Origin: Bradyrhizobium sp. 139
GTDB lineage: Bacteria; Pseudomonadota; Alphaproteobacteria; Rhizobiales; Xanthobacteraceae
Direction of reading: 5' to 3'
NCBI RefSeq assembly: GCF_023074175.1
Contig: NZ_JADPKS010000067.1
Coordinates: 1-61,049, forward strand
DNA: 61,049 nt
In this document: in pieces, positions 39,621-47,841 of the stretch
Layout of the letters: every line of letters begins with the position of its first letter
Numbering within the stretch: position 1 is the first letter of the stretch
Translations under genes and position numbers: made by a program
The notes under the pieces: model-generated
What the model was told of the DNA's origin: nothing
Databases searched by the model: none
What the model saw: the letters and a program-made list of their open reading frames with translations, nothing else

Positions 39621-40129
39621 AGCGTGGACGCCGTCCGGAACAGGTCATCGATCTGTTGATCCGTCAGGCCAAGCGACGCTCCGATCTGCACAATGAGCGG
39701 GTCGCTGCGCAGGAACTCGGTGGCGTATCCCCAAGTGATGTAGGTGGCCCCGCCCGCAGCGGTGACGGTGGACTCGACCTGATCGAGCAGGCCGGCGCCG
39801 AGCAGCGCGAGGCGGGCCTGTCGCGGCGTCACGCTTTGGGGGACGATCGACGGCGATGCCTCGTAGCCGACGATCACGACGACCTTGCTGCCGTCGAAAA
39901 CCACCGAGCGGCTGATCTCGGCGTAGAACGGCGAAGGCGGGGCATCGGAGAGCCAGCGCTCCACGAAACGCCAGTCGCCATATTGTTGACCCGGCTGGGC
40001 GCAATGCACCGCGTCGCCGTTGGGCAGCAACACAGGTTGAGGGATTGACCGGAGCACGCCTGCGGTCTCGCCCTCGTGCCATACCTCGGCGCCTGACGCA
40101 TCGACGAGTGAATATCCGATCTGTTCCAT
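39617..40129 (-). CDS. Tail-region phage protein
   Basis: The protein has 170 residues. The N-terminal half is beta-rich. The C-terminal half carries VTPRQARLALLGAGLLDQVE and DPLIVQIGASLGLTDQQIDDLF, a helical pattern that recurs in fibre-associated proteins of phages. It may be a fibre-assembly or tail-tip protein. TGATG couples it to the glycine-rich gene; the ATG at 40129 is preferred to the overlapping GTG. Confidence 0.6.
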   Translation of the reverse strand: MEQIGYSLVDASGAEVWHEGETAGVLRSIPQPVLLPNGDAVHCAQPGQQYGDWRFVERWLSDAPPSPFYAEISRSVVFDGSKVVVIVGYEASPSIVPQSVTPRQARLALLGAGLLDQVESTVTAAGGATYITWGYATEFLRSDPLIVQIGASLGLTDQQIDDLFRTASTL

Positions 40130-40803
40130 CACATCCCCAACATCGGCATGTTCAAATTGATTGGTTTGGAGGGCGTGTATTTGAGGCGGATGAAGCCTTG
40201 GTAGCCCACCCCGCCCGCGCCTCCGGCTTTCGATCCGGGGACGCCGCCACCGCCGCCACCGCCGCCCCCGGCTCCGTAGGGATTACCGGGGTTTCCAGGA
40301 CTTCCCGGTTGGCCTTGCGCTCCAGGACCGCCCGCGCCGGCTGCGCCGCCGGCTCCGCCCGTGCCGCCCGTGCCGCCATAAGGGCCAGCACCTGCACCGC
40401 CAGCGCCGCCGGGGCCGCCAGCGCTTGAGCCAGAGCTCGTGCCGGCAGAACCATTGGTGCCGCTAATCCGGGTATCACCAACGCCTGCAGATGCCTGCCC
40501 GCCCGTGGCGCCGTTGGCTGCCGCGGCGACGGCGAGGCCGGCGAAATTGGTCGCGGTGACGGACGACTGCGTACCGACGACGGCGCTCAGCGATGCGCCC
40601 GCGCTGACGGGGCGATTGAAGGAGGCGGAATAGGCGCCGCCGCCACCGCCGGCACCGCCGGGGCCGGGAGTGGGGCTGACGCTGGCCGTGCCTGTTGCGC
40701 CTGCATAGCCAGGACCGACACACTCGATGCTGTCGAACATGTTGCAGTCGATCGGCACCACGAATGTCTGTGATGCCGTGATGTCGATGGTGATCTGCGC
40801 CAC
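40129..40803 (-). CDS. Glycine-rich, collagen-like tail-tip protein
   Basis: The protein has 224 residues. A short beta-rich start (ITIDITASQTFVVPIDC) leads into a region from about residue 110 of dense Gly/Ala/Pro repeats. These include collagen-like GAQGQPGSPGNPGNP and long Gly runs. The last 35 residues (GGVGYQGFIRLKYTP) resemble a tail-tip end. Gly-rich tips form polyglycine-II bundles in T4-like adhesins, so host-receptor binding is plausible. GTG at 40803 overlaps the previous stop (TAGTG). Confidence 0.65.
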   Translation of the reverse strand: MAQITIDITASQTFVVPIDCNMFDSIECVGPGYAGATGTASVSPTPGPGGAGGGGGAYSASFNRPVSAGASLSAVVGTQSSVTATNFAGLAVAAAANGATGGQASAGVGDTRISGTNGSAGTSSGSSAGGPGGAGGAGAGPYGGTGGTGGAGGAAGAGGPGAQGQPGSPGNPGNPYGAGGGGGGGGGVPGSKAGGAGGVGYQGFIRLKYTPSKPINLNMPMLGM

Positions 40804-41396
40804 TACTGCAGCGCCTTGATGATGTAGGTGGAGACGCCGCCGATGCGGCGGATCGAGACGAGGAACTTGTGGCCGTTGGTCGTCGTCAGGGCGTCGCCCG
40901 TGCTTGCCCCGACGGTGTAGCCGGAGAACGTCAGAGAGCCCGCGGTCGCGCTGTTGGTGATGAGCACGTCGATCGCGCAATCAGACGTCGGGGCCAGGAT
41001 CGCGACGGCGCCCGAGTTGGTGGCGGACTGATAGTTGCCCTTGGTCGGATCGAAGGTGAAGGTGCCCGTTCCCATCGCGCCGTTGCTGAATGGCGTGACC
41101 TTGAACCCGCCCGTGACGGTCTGGTTGCCCGCCGTGCTGAGCCGCGACGTATCGCTCGGATGGACGTGATCCTCGCGCGCCCAGTTCGTGCTCGCACCAA
41201 CCGCAGCCGCTCCGTCCATCTGGGGCGCCTGCGTGCCGAGCGTGCCAACCGAAGCATCCGCCGTGACGGCGGTCGTGCTGTCGTCGCCGCGCTGGCCCGT
41301 GAGCAGCTCGACCGCCTGCTTCAACGAGAGCACGGTGTCGCGCAGGCTGTTGGGGTCGTTGGTCGGGTCTGGGATCGAGGGGTATTTCGGCGCCAT
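40803..41396 (-). CDS. Tail-associated phage protein
   Basis: The protein has 197 residues. It begins YPSIPDPTNDPNSLRDTV followed by LKQAVELLTGQRG, a common start among phage tail or fibre proteins. A Thr/Ser/Gly-rich beta domain follows, with HVHPSD in the middle. It probably links the nozzle-type protein to the fibre tip. ATG at 41396 overlaps the stop upstream (TGATG). Confidence 0.6.
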   Translation of the reverse strand: MAPKYPSIPDPTNDPNSLRDTVLSLKQAVELLTGQRGDDSTTAVTADASVGTLGTQAPQMDGAAAVGASTNWAREDHVHPSDTSRLSTAGNQTVTGGFKVTPFSNGAMGTGTFTFDPTKGNYQSATNSGAVAILAPTSDCAIDVLITNSATAGSLTFSGYTVGASTGDALTTTNGHKFLVSIRRIGGVSTYIIKALQ

Positions 41397-43174
41397 CAGA
41401 CCTTCATCAGCTCCTTGACGCTGGTCGCCATCTGGAACGACATGATCCTGACGACGGCCTCGAACTCGACCTGCCAGAAGTCGGCCTTGAAGCCGGACGG
41501 AAACCGCAGGATCTCGCCCGAGCTGCGCAGCTCGCGCGTCATGACGAGCCTGTTGTCGGCATAGATCCGCACGAGGCCGTATTGATCCGGCTTCAGCGTC
41601 TGCGGCTCGGAGGTGTCGCGCACGGGGTTTTGGGTCGGCGCCCACGGCGGTACGTCGAAGTAGACGCGCATCACCGCGAAGTTCTTCTTGTCGGTCGGCT
41701 GGAACACTTTCGAGCGCCACAGGAAGGTGTCCCGCGCCGAGGTCTCGTCGGAAAGGTCGAGCCGGTAGAGCTCATCGTCGCGAATGATCAGCGTCTCGCC
41801 GGACCACGGATCGTTGAACACGTTGGTGGTCGGGACCGCCGTGGTCAGGCTGTTGAAGGCCACCCGCTGGTTGGTCGGATCGATGAACACGCCCTTGTAG
41901 GAGCCGGAGAAGTCGTCCTGCTGCCATGCGTCCGCCTGAAACGCCGAGTCGGTGAAGCCGACGCGCTTGGTGCCGAAGGCGAAATAGCCGTTGCCGACGC
42001 GGGTCGCGCGCATCGTGGCGACCTGCATCAGGTTGCTCCATTCGTCCTTCATGACCAGCCCGTCGGTGACGAGCTGGGCGATGCCGTTGGCGACGAGCAC
42101 GAGGCCGTTCGGCGAGGCGTAATAGACGCCTTCCGGCGCGGCCACGATCGAGCCGCGCGACATGCAGGGCTCGAACGCCGAGAGCTTCGACAGCGAGATC
42201 GAGGACGGATTGATGCCGGTTGCAACCATCGGATAACCGGCGGTGCAGATCACGAGCGTCTGGTTGGTGACGCCGAGACCGACGATCGGAAACTCGACGA
42301 CGTTGGTATAGGCCGCCGGCCATGCATGGGCGCGGAACGGCTCGGAGAACCACAGCTCCTTGCCGCGCCAGCCGGCGATCATGCCGTTGGGCATGGACAC
42401 GAAGCCCTGCAGGTCGGCGGGCGGCGGCGACCAGCTGGTGCTCGGCAGTTGTGCGTTGGCCGAGACCACGGCGGTCGCGAGCGTGTCGGCGTAGCTGGCG
42501 GTCGCGATCGCCACCTCCGCCACGAAGAAAAAGGTCGCGGTGCCGGTGGTGCCGGTCACGGTGCGATAGATGCGGGCCTTGGACAGATTGTAGTCGGTCT
42601 GATCGGCGCCGGCTGCGGCCGGAAGGCTCAGCGTCCAGGTCGCGTCCGGCTTGCCGGTGGCGAGCACCGGGCTGCTCGGCGGCCCCTCCTCGCCAAACGC
42701 CGACAGCCAGGTCACGACGTAGGCACGCGCCTCGGTCGAGGACGAAACGCCGCCCGTCAGCGCGAGCGTCGGAGTGCCGGTCGGCGGGATGACGCCGAGC
42801 TTGTAAGGGGCGGAGGCGCTGCGAATGCGCGCCAGCGAATTGACGCGCGGCACGTCCGAGGGCGAGGCCCAATAGTAGCGATCGAAGGAATCTCCGACCA
42901 CGGGCGAGCGCAGCACGTCGGTGTCGATGTTCGCAAATTCCATCCACACCGCGTCCTCAAGGTGCGCGGCGTCGTAATAGTTGTTGGGGATGCGGTAGGC
43001 TTTTCCGAACCCCGCATTGGTCATGGGGCGGACCGGCTTCGGCGAGATAACGCCTTGCAGGGCACCCGAGTAGAGCCACGCGTTCTGAGAGAGGGCCGCG
43101 GCCTGATCGGGCAGCACACGGCTATCGGTCGCCGGAATGGCGCCGCCGAATGCGTTGATCTTGACCGCGGTCAT
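41396..43174 (-). CDS. Large tail (nozzle-type) structural protein
   Basis: The protein has 592 residues and is beta-rich, with no membrane segments. An N-terminal pattern (INAFGGAIPATDSRVLPDQAA) and a fibronectin-like strand set near residues 150-175 (ARAYVVTWLSAFGEEGPPS) are familiar from podoviral tail proteins. Central repeated blades (GYFAFGTKRVGFTDSAF) suggest a beta-propeller. By size and place it could be the equivalent of T7 tail tubular protein B. The identification is by pattern and context. Confidence 0.6.
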   Translation of the reverse strand: MTAVKINAFGGAIPATDSRVLPDQAAALSQNAWLYSGALQGVISPKPVRPMTNAGFGKAYRIPNNYYDAAHLEDAVWMEFANIDTDVLRSPVVGDSFDRYYWASPSDVPRVNSLARIRSASAPYKLGVIPPTGTPTLALTGGVSSSTEARAYVVTWLSAFGEEGPPSSPVLATGKPDATWTLSLPAAAGADQTDYNLSKARIYRTVTGTTGTATFFFVAEVAIATASYADTLATAVVSANAQLPSTSWSPPPADLQGFVSMPNGMIAGWRGKELWFSEPFRAHAWPAAYTNVVEFPIVGLGVTNQTLVICTAGYPMVATGINPSSISLSKLSAFEPCMSRGSIVAAPEGVYYASPNGLVLVANGIAQLVTDGLVMKDEWSNLMQVATMRATRVGNGYFAFGTKRVGFTDSAFQADAWQQDDFSGSYKGVFIDPTNQRVAFNSLTTAVPTTNVFNDPWSGETLIIRDDELYRLDLSDETSARDTFLWRSKVFQPTDKKNFAVMRVYFDVPPWAPTQNPVRDTSEPQTLKPDQYGLVRIYADNRLVMTRELRSSGEILRFPSGFKADFWQVEFEAVVRIMSFQMATSVKELMKV

Positions 43175-43180
43175 GTCGCG

Positions 43181-43360
43181 TTACTCCGCGGCGGGGGGCG
43201 GGCGATGGGCCGCGAGCGCCGTGCGGCCGGCGGCATGCTCGGCGAGCGTCTTCTCGCTCAGGGTCGTCTCGACCGCCTCGGCCGGTGCGGCTTCAATCTT
43301 GGCCGCGACCTTCTTCGCGGGGGTGACGGTTACCTTCGGGGTAACCTTCGGGTCTGCCAT
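43181..43360 (-). CDS. Small Ala/Lys/Val-rich phage protein
   Basis: The protein has 59 residues. It opens with PKVTPKVTVTPAKK, then an Ala/Glu-rich helix, then HRPPPAAE. Low complexity and likely disordered. Val-Thr pairs are coded GTA/GTT ACC, giving a perfect GGTTACC-N5-GGTAACC inverted repeat at 43329-43347. It ends 6 nt before the nozzle-type protein gene. Function unknown. Confidence 0.6.
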   Translation of the reverse strand: MADPKVTPKVTVTPAKKVAAKIEAAPAEAVETTLSEKTLAEHAAGRTALAAHRPPPAAE

Positions 43361-43375
43361 AGTCGTTCCTTTCGT

Positions 43376-43633
43376 TTAGCGCGTCTTGCCTTCGAGAAAG
43401 CCGAGCCGGCGATCGCTTTCGCGCTGCTGTTGGGCGATCTGCTCGATCTGCTTGGATGCAGTATCGATCCGGTCGGAAAACGTCTTGCCCAGGATCGCAA
43501 CGCGCTCATCGAGCCGCGACAGCGTGGTGGACATCGACCACACGCCGAGCACGCCGGCCGCGATCAACGAGGTCGAGACGCCGAAAAAGATCCTGGTGAA
43601 GCGGTCATCCGCAGATGTGGTCGAGATCTTCAT
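43376..43633 (-). CDS. Membrane-anchored coiled-coil phage protein
   Basis: The protein has 85 residues with one transmembrane helix (about 16-36) and then a coiled coil (RLDERVAILGKTFSDRIDTA and on). This resembles small lysis-associated proteins, such as i-spanin-like or XhlA-like ones. It follows the spanin genes, and its ATG overlaps the Rz1-like stop (ATGA). Confidence 0.6.
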   Translation of the reverse strand: MKISTTSADDRFTRIFFGVSTSLIAAGVLGVWSMSTTLSRLDERVAILGKTFSDRIDTASKQIEQIAQQQRESDRRLGFLEGKTR

Positions 43634-43935
43634 TTGGTCCAGCACTTCTTGTTGCGGCCGGTCTGGTTGTGAACGCGGACCTGATTGATGGTTGTGATGG
43701 TGTCGTTCTCGCCGTCGTAGCGGATGGCACGCCAGCCTGCGCAGCGGGCCTTCGCCTCACTTGCAGTCTTCGCGCCGGCCGTCGCGGTTACGGTTGAACG
43801 GGTCGCTTCGAAACACGCTGCGGTCGGAAGACACAGGAGGCACAGCACGCTCAGCCGCAGAGCGGGCGTCGTCGCCCTTGCGAGCTTCCTGTTCCAGCGC
43901 GGCGTTCCACTGGCGTTGTTTTTCAGCGAGTCCAT
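43630..43935 (-). CDS. Rz1-like outer-membrane spanin lipoprotein
   Basis: The protein has 101 residues. After a basic start there is a signal with lipobox LPTAAC, giving a probable acylated Cys41. It overlaps the Rz-like gene out of frame for about 180 bp, the classic arrangement of spanin pairs. It would sit in the outer membrane and bridge to the i-spanin for the last step of lysis. ATG at 43947 is also possible. Its C-terminal part is longer and less Pro-rich than lambda Rz1. Confidence 0.65.
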   Translation of the reverse strand: MDSLKNNASGTPRWNRKLARATTPALRLSVLCLLCLPTAACFEATRSTVTATAGAKTASEAKARCAGWRAIRYDGENDTITTINQVRVHNQTGRNKKCWTK

Positions 43936-44110
43936 TGTTGTACCCATAGGCAATGAGGCCGGTGAACGTGAATGCGATAATCGCGGCGTAGATCGCCGCT
44001 TTGCGGAAGAGCGGGAGAAGGACGGCGACCGCGACGGCGGCGAAGCCGACAGCCATGTCGATGCCGGCCCAACTCAGGATGAAATGCCAGATGCTTTCGA
44101 GCACGCTCAT
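43757..44110 (-). CDS. Rz-like inner-membrane spanin
   Basis: The protein has 117 residues. It has two hydrophobic segments (about 18-34 and 37-56), then a charged coiled coil (NNGLAEKQRQWNAALEQEA). Classical i-spanins have one membrane helix; the second is unusual. It lies directly after the lysozyme gene (ATGA overlap) and carries the embedded Rz1-like frame. Confidence 0.65.
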   Translation of the reverse strand: MSVLESIWHFILSWAGIDMAVGFAAVAVAVLLPLFRKAAIYAAIIAFTFTGLIAYGYNNGLAEKQRQWNAALEQEARKGDDARSAAERAVPPVSSDRSVFRSDPFNRNRDGRREDCK

Positions 44111-44664
44111 TTGAAGATCCACCCGCGCAGGCGCTGCCAAAAACTCTTCGGTGCCGCGGGGACCGGAGCTGCGTGCTGCGGCTGCTCAAGCCCGGCAAGA
44201 CACAGCGCGCGCTCCTTCTTGCGGCGGTTGACGAGGCCGGGCACAACACGGCCTTGGGCCATCGTCCACTGCATCAGCGCCTCGCAGCCGCCGCGAATGT
44301 CGCCCGCGTTCAGTTTGCGGATAGCGGTCGAACGGCAGGCGCCGGCCGAGCCGACGTTGTAGGTAAACAGCAGTACCGCGGCACGGGTTGCATCCGGCAG
44401 CTCGACATGGATGCACGTCCCGATCTCGGCGTCGTAGCGCTTGAGCTTGCGTTCGATCAGCGCGTCGCACTCGTCCTTGGTGAAGCGCTGCCCGAGGTGG
44501 ACGTTCTCGGTCTCGCCGTAGCAGGCGGTGACCGGACGGCCGGTGCCGACCTTGTCGACCTTGGCGACGAGCCAGAGCCCTTCGAGCGGCTTGACGGTGG
44601 TGCAGGCGCAGGTGAGCGCGGCAGCGGACGCCAGCGTGACGGCGGTCTTGCGGGAGTTCTTCAC
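44107..44664 (-). CDS. Phage lysozyme (R21-like endolysin)
   Basis: The protein has 185 residues. The GH24 lysozyme catalytic residues are visible as E28, D37 and T46 (PLEGLWLVAKVDKVG, then VTACYGET), with about three extra residues between D and T compared with R21. Later motifs YNVGSAGACRSTAIRKLNAG and GLVNRRKKERALCL fit the family. The first 22 residues are weakly hydrophobic (TAVTLASAAALT), as in SAR endolysins exported by Sec and released when the membrane is depolarised. GTG at 44664 overlaps the holin-like stop (GTGA). Confidence 0.85.
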   Translation of the reverse strand: MKNSRKTAVTLASAAALTCACTTVKPLEGLWLVAKVDKVGTGRPVTACYGETENVHLGQRFTKDECDALIERKLKRYDAEIGTCIHVELPDATRAAVLLFTYNVGSAGACRSTAIRKLNAGDIRGGCEALMQWTMAQGRVVPGLVNRRKKERALCLAGLEQPQHAAPVPAAPKSFWQRLRGWIFK

Positions 44665-44891
44665 TTGTCGACCCCCGCGGTGTCGGGGTTGGCGCCGGGC
44701 TGCTTCAGCATGCGAGCGCCGACCAGGAGCATCCATCCGAGGATGTTGAGCGCCATGAAGAAATACGGATTGAACACGTCCTCGAACGCGGCAAGGCCGA
44801 GCACGAAGCCGTTGAGCGCGCCGAAGAACAGCGCGATCCGGACGGTCCAGAGCCGGTGAAACTCTTCCTTTGCGTTCTCGATGAAGGTCAC
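44661..44891 (-). CDS. Holin-like membrane protein (DUF7940 type)
   Basis: The protein has 76 residues. Two membrane helices (about 17-36 and 42-61) and a polar tail; the start FIENAKEEFHRLWTVR and the membrane pattern match small holin-like proteins of alphaproteobacterial phages. It lies right before the lysozyme gene with a 4-nt GTGA overlap, so it probably times lysis. Confidence 0.7.
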   Translation of the reverse strand: MTFIENAKEEFHRLWTVRIALFFGALNGFVLGLAAFEDVFNPYFFMALNILGWMLLVGARMLKQPGANPDTAGVDK

Positions 44892-45763
44892 AGCTTCACC
44901 ATCACGTTCCAGGCCGCCCACGGCTGCATGTTGTTGTGCGCGGGGGAGGCGCCGCCCGTGCCGGTCGAGGTGACCGAGCCGGTCACGGTGCCGCTGACGG
45001 AGACCGAGGCTGCGCTGAAACTGACGGCGCCGACGCAGGCGAAACCGCCGCCGCCCGTGGAGCTGCCGGAGCTGCCGGTCGCCACCGAGCTCGTCGAGCC
45101 GGTCATCGTGCCGCTCATCGAGCCGCTCGACGTGATCGTGGGGATCTCGCCGGCAACAAGCGCGTGGGTTTCCTCGCCGCCAGTCGTGCCCAGCGTGCGC
45201 GCCGTGAGGCCGGTGCCCGCTGCCCCCGCTGCGATGAATGTGCGGCCGAGCTGCTTCGGCAGGGCGACGCGGCAGCCGGCGGCGTAAGCGGCGGCGGCGG
45301 TGCCCTGCGCGGCGCGGGTCGTGGCGGTGCCTGCGGTGGTGGTGACAGGGGCGGACGCGTCGGTGAACGGTGCGTTGTAGAGCAGCGTGAAGAGCGCCTG
45401 CGTGTCGGCATGGGCGCGGTTGCCGGCGCCCGAGGTGGCGTTGCCGATTGTGCCGTCGTCCAGCATGACCCAGCCCGACGTCGGCGCGGTCTTCAGCGTG
45501 AGCCTTGCGTCGCCCGTGGTCGGGGCGCTGACCCCGAGCACGGCGAGAATCGCCGCGATGTCGGCGGCGGCGAGCACTTGGGCTGCGGCGGCCGAGCATG
45601 GGATCTCTTCGGCATCGCCAACGCCGGCCGTCTGGCGGCCGAGCAGCACGCCTGTTGCAAGCGTGATCTTGTGCGAGTCGTTCCAGTTGGACGGACGGAG
45701 GAGCGTCGAGTCCGTGCCGTCACCCTTGAGCGACTGAAACTTGTGTGTGATCGCAATGGTCAT
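44888..45763 (-). CDS. Tail-collar domain fibre protein
   Basis: The protein has 291 residues. An N-terminal attachment part (HKFQSLKGDGTDSTLLRPSN) leads to a tail-collar region: GWVMLDDGTIGNATSG, then ALFTLLYN, then LGRTFIAAGAAG. A Ser/Thr/Gly-rich tip ends HNNMQPWAAWNVMVKL, the usual collar C-terminus. It is a likely receptor-binding protein. It lies between head-tail adaptor and lysis genes, an unusual site for a fibre in podoviruses but seen in some. Confidence 0.8.
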   Translation of the reverse strand: MTIAITHKFQSLKGDGTDSTLLRPSNWNDSHKITLATGVLLGRQTAGVGDAEEIPCSAAAAQVLAAADIAAILAVLGVSAPTTGDARLTLKTAPTSGWVMLDDGTIGNATSGAGNRAHADTQALFTLLYNAPFTDASAPVTTTAGTATTRAAQGTAAAAYAAGCRVALPKQLGRTFIAAGAAGTGLTARTLGTTGGEETHALVAGEIPTITSSGSMSGTMTGSTSSVATGSSGSSTGGGGFACVGAVSFSAASVSVSGTVTGSVTSTGTGGASPAHNNMQPWAAWNVMVKL

Positions 45764-45830
45764 AACGCGGCACCTAACCGTGCGAGGGTTTCACCGTCGT
45801 CTCAGGCCGCAATTTTCCTTGCGCGACGCG

Positions 45831-46421
45831 TTATTTCGCGAAGCGCGGGAAGCGCCAGGACTGTCCGTTGTTGACGTTCTTGTGGAGCGCTTCGGCCTTG
45901 GCCTGCGACACGCACGCCTTGAAGCTCTTGGTGCGGAGGCCGGCGAGCGCCATGTTCGAATAGGGCTTGGCCGGCTGCGCCATCATGCGGCCGAGCACGC
46001 CATCAACGAGGCCGGTCGAATATTTGGCCGCCACCCACTCCGGAAATTCCGGGAAGCCATCCACGCCTGCGGGATCATTCACCGTGAGCGCGACGGTCAC
46101 CGTGTAGGTGTCGTCCTGCGAGGGTTGGCGGAGCAGCTGGATTTCGCCGGGGGTCGCCATCGTGCCGTAGGCCGGGCGTCCGGAGCCATCGAGCATCCAC
46201 ATGAAGCGGACGATCGCGGCCAGCGCCACGGGGGCGACAGGGTACGTCGTGCCGGCCGCGTCAGTGGCGAGCACCGGGAATGCAATGTCCTCCTGCCAGA
46301 TGTTGGAGACCTGGAAGAAGTCGTTCAGCACGTTGAAGAGCTCCAGCTGCAGCACCGGGTCGGTGGCGCCGGGCAGATGCGTGCGGGCGTTGCTCATGAG
46401 GCGGTCGAGGACGAGGCTCAT
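45831..46421 (-). CDS. Head-tail connector / tail-tube-A-like protein
   Basis: The protein has 196 residues. The helix-rich start (DRLMSNARTHLPGATDPVL, then ELFNVLNDFFQVSNIW) and beta-rich middle are typical of connector-type proteins just after the capsid block. T7 tail tubular protein A is of similar size. Pattern and position support this; I cannot show homology directly. TGATG couples it to the DUF6682-like gene. Confidence 0.6.
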   Translation of the reverse strand: MSLVLDRLMSNARTHLPGATDPVLQLELFNVLNDFFQVSNIWQEDIAFPVLATDAAGTTYPVAPVALAAIVRFMWMLDGSGRPAYGTMATPGEIQLLRQPSQDDTYTVTVALTVNDPAGVDGFPEFPEWVAAKYSTGLVDGVLGRMMAQPAKPYSNMALAGLRTKSFKACVSQAKAEALHKNVNNGQSWRFPRFAK

Positions 46422-46765
46422 CAGCCAAGCCCCACGAGCTGCTGGGTGAACTTGCCGAGGAAGGCGGCGGCGCGGCTATCCTGCGTATCCTCTTCATCCC
46501 GCAGCTGGGCGTGGCCGACGATGAAGTAGATGAACGAGACGCGGTATTGCGCATCCATCGCGAACGCGGTGGCGTCGACCGCGGTGAAGTACGGCACCGT
46601 GAGATTGAGGAAGAGGTCGGGACGGAGGCGGCGCGCGGTGAGCACGGCCATGTTGAGCGCGGAGAGCAACTCAGGGTCCGAGTAGCGATAGGTCGGGACG
46701 GTATCCTGCAGGAGCGTGCGGGCTTCGCGAACGTAATCCGCAACGGTGTCGAGCATCGTCGTCAT
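46421..46765 (-). CDS. Phage adaptor protein (DUF6682-like)
   Basis: The protein has 114 residues. VADYVREARTLLQDTVPTYR followed by YSDPELLSALNMAVLTARRLRPDLF is the hallmark of DUF6682, a helical adaptor probably bound under the portal. It is the first gene after the capsid hairpin. A ribosome site GGGGGTAAC overlaps a GGTAAC word. Confidence 0.75.
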   Translation of the reverse strand: MTTMLDTVADYVREARTLLQDTVPTYRYSDPELLSALNMAVLTARRLRPDLFLNLTVPYFTAVDATAFAMDAQYRVSFIYFIVGHAQLRDEEDTQDSRAAAFLGKFTQQLVGLG

Positions 46766-46786
46766 CAGTTACCCCCCGAGGTAACA

Positions 46787-46813
46787 GGCGGCCGAGTTTT
46801 TGGCTCGGCCGCC
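46787..46813 (-). terminator. Hairpin after the capsid gene (attenuator)
   Basis: Perfect 10-bp arms GGCGGCCGAG and CTCGGCCGCC pair around a 7-nt loop, 11 nt after the capsid stop. There is no T-run, so it may slow or partly stop transcription, or protect the capsid mRNA 3' end. Confidence 0.6.
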
Positions 46814-46824
46814 CGTCAGTTCAC

Positions 46825-47817
46825 TTAGCCGGGGGTGACGATCGCCTGCGCGAGCGCGGTGCCGTCGACGACCTTGTAGCCGTAGACCTGCAGGCCGCGC
46901 AGCACGGTGCCGAAGGTCTGCTCGGACCGCAGGGTCTCCATCTTCGTCATCTGCGATGCGAAGGTGAGGCCGTGCGCGTGGCCGGCAAAGATCGGGTACT
47001 CGCCCGCCGCCAGACCGCCTGCGACGCCCGCGGGCAGCAGGTTGCTGGTGTAGAGCGTGAAGCGATCGACCATGCCGATGCGACCGTTACGCAGCATCGA
47101 GGTGCCGTCGCCGGACAGATAGGCTTCGCGCAGCTCCGACTGCTTGATCAGCGTGGCAGCCCAGGTGGGCAGCACGACCCAGCGGCCGGTCTCCGGAATG
47201 TTCTGTTCGTCGAGCACCTGCCCCATGCGGAGCAGCACGTCCACGATCTCGACCTTGCCAGCCGCCGGGCTGCGCGCCACGACGGAGAGCGGGCCGGTGG
47301 TGGTGACGCCAAGGTTGACAGCGCCAGTGATCGCGCCGGCAGTCGCACCCTTGTTGGCGGCCACCGCGCCGCCGAGCAGGCCGTTCTTGAGCACGTCGGT
47401 ATCGATCGTGATCTTCATCTGCTCGCCAGCGTCGTCAGACCACATGCTGAGCAGGTTCAGATCGCTCTGGACGTCCATGACGTCGTCGAGGATCGTGTTG
47501 AAGTACTTGCCCTTGTCGATCGCGAGATCGAGCACGTTGCCCTGCGGACGCTGCAGTGCGAGCAGACCGTCAGCCCGGTAGTCGCTGATCGTGATCGTGG
47601 GCTTGGTGCGGATACGCACCGTGTCGCCCTGGTTCTTGATCTCGCCCTCGTAGTCGGTGTTGGAGATGGCCGCGAGGACGGTGGACGCGTAGAACTTTTC
47701 AATCAGCTTGCCCGACCAGATCGCCGGAATGAATCCGGTGCCGGCAAGGCCGTTACCGGCGGAGCCGGTCGGGTAGATGGGCGGAGTCGTACCGCCCGTT
47801 GCGACGGGAAAAGTCAT
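46825..47817 (-). CDS. Major capsid protein
   Basis: The protein has 330 residues. The N-terminal region IPAIWSGKLIEKFYASTVLA, then NTDYEGEIKNQGDTVRIRT, is a pattern I know from major capsid proteins of short-tailed phages. The alpha/beta middle and the C-terminal domain near KMETLRSEQTFGTVLRGLQV fit an HK97-like fold. It lies after the scaffold-type gene and before the adaptor. This is the main head shell subunit. Confidence 0.85.
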   Translation of the reverse strand: MTFPVATGGTTPPIYPTGSAGNGLAGTGFIPAIWSGKLIEKFYASTVLAAISNTDYEGEIKNQGDTVRIRTKPTITISDYRADGLLALQRPQGNVLDLAIDKGKYFNTILDDVMDVQSDLNLLSMWSDDAGEQMKITIDTDVLKNGLLGGAVAANKGATAGAITGAVNLGVTTTGPLSVVARSPAAGKVEIVDVLLRMGQVLDEQNIPETGRWVVLPTWAATLIKQSELREAYLSGDGTSMLRNGRIGMVDRFTLYTSNLLPAGVAGGLAAGEYPIFAGHAHGLTFASQMTKMETLRSEQTFGTVLRGLQVYGYKVVDGTALAQAIVTPG

Positions 47818-47841
47818 GTGATGCTGACCCTGGAAGAGAAG

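Noticed and set aside
43137..43379. Plus-strand 80-codon frame
   Set aside because: It is opposite the 59-aa minus-strand gene that fits the operon spacing.
41582..43672. 696-codon plus-strand frame opposite the nozzle-type protein
   Set aside because: Shadow frame with Arg/Gly/His-rich content and no motifs.
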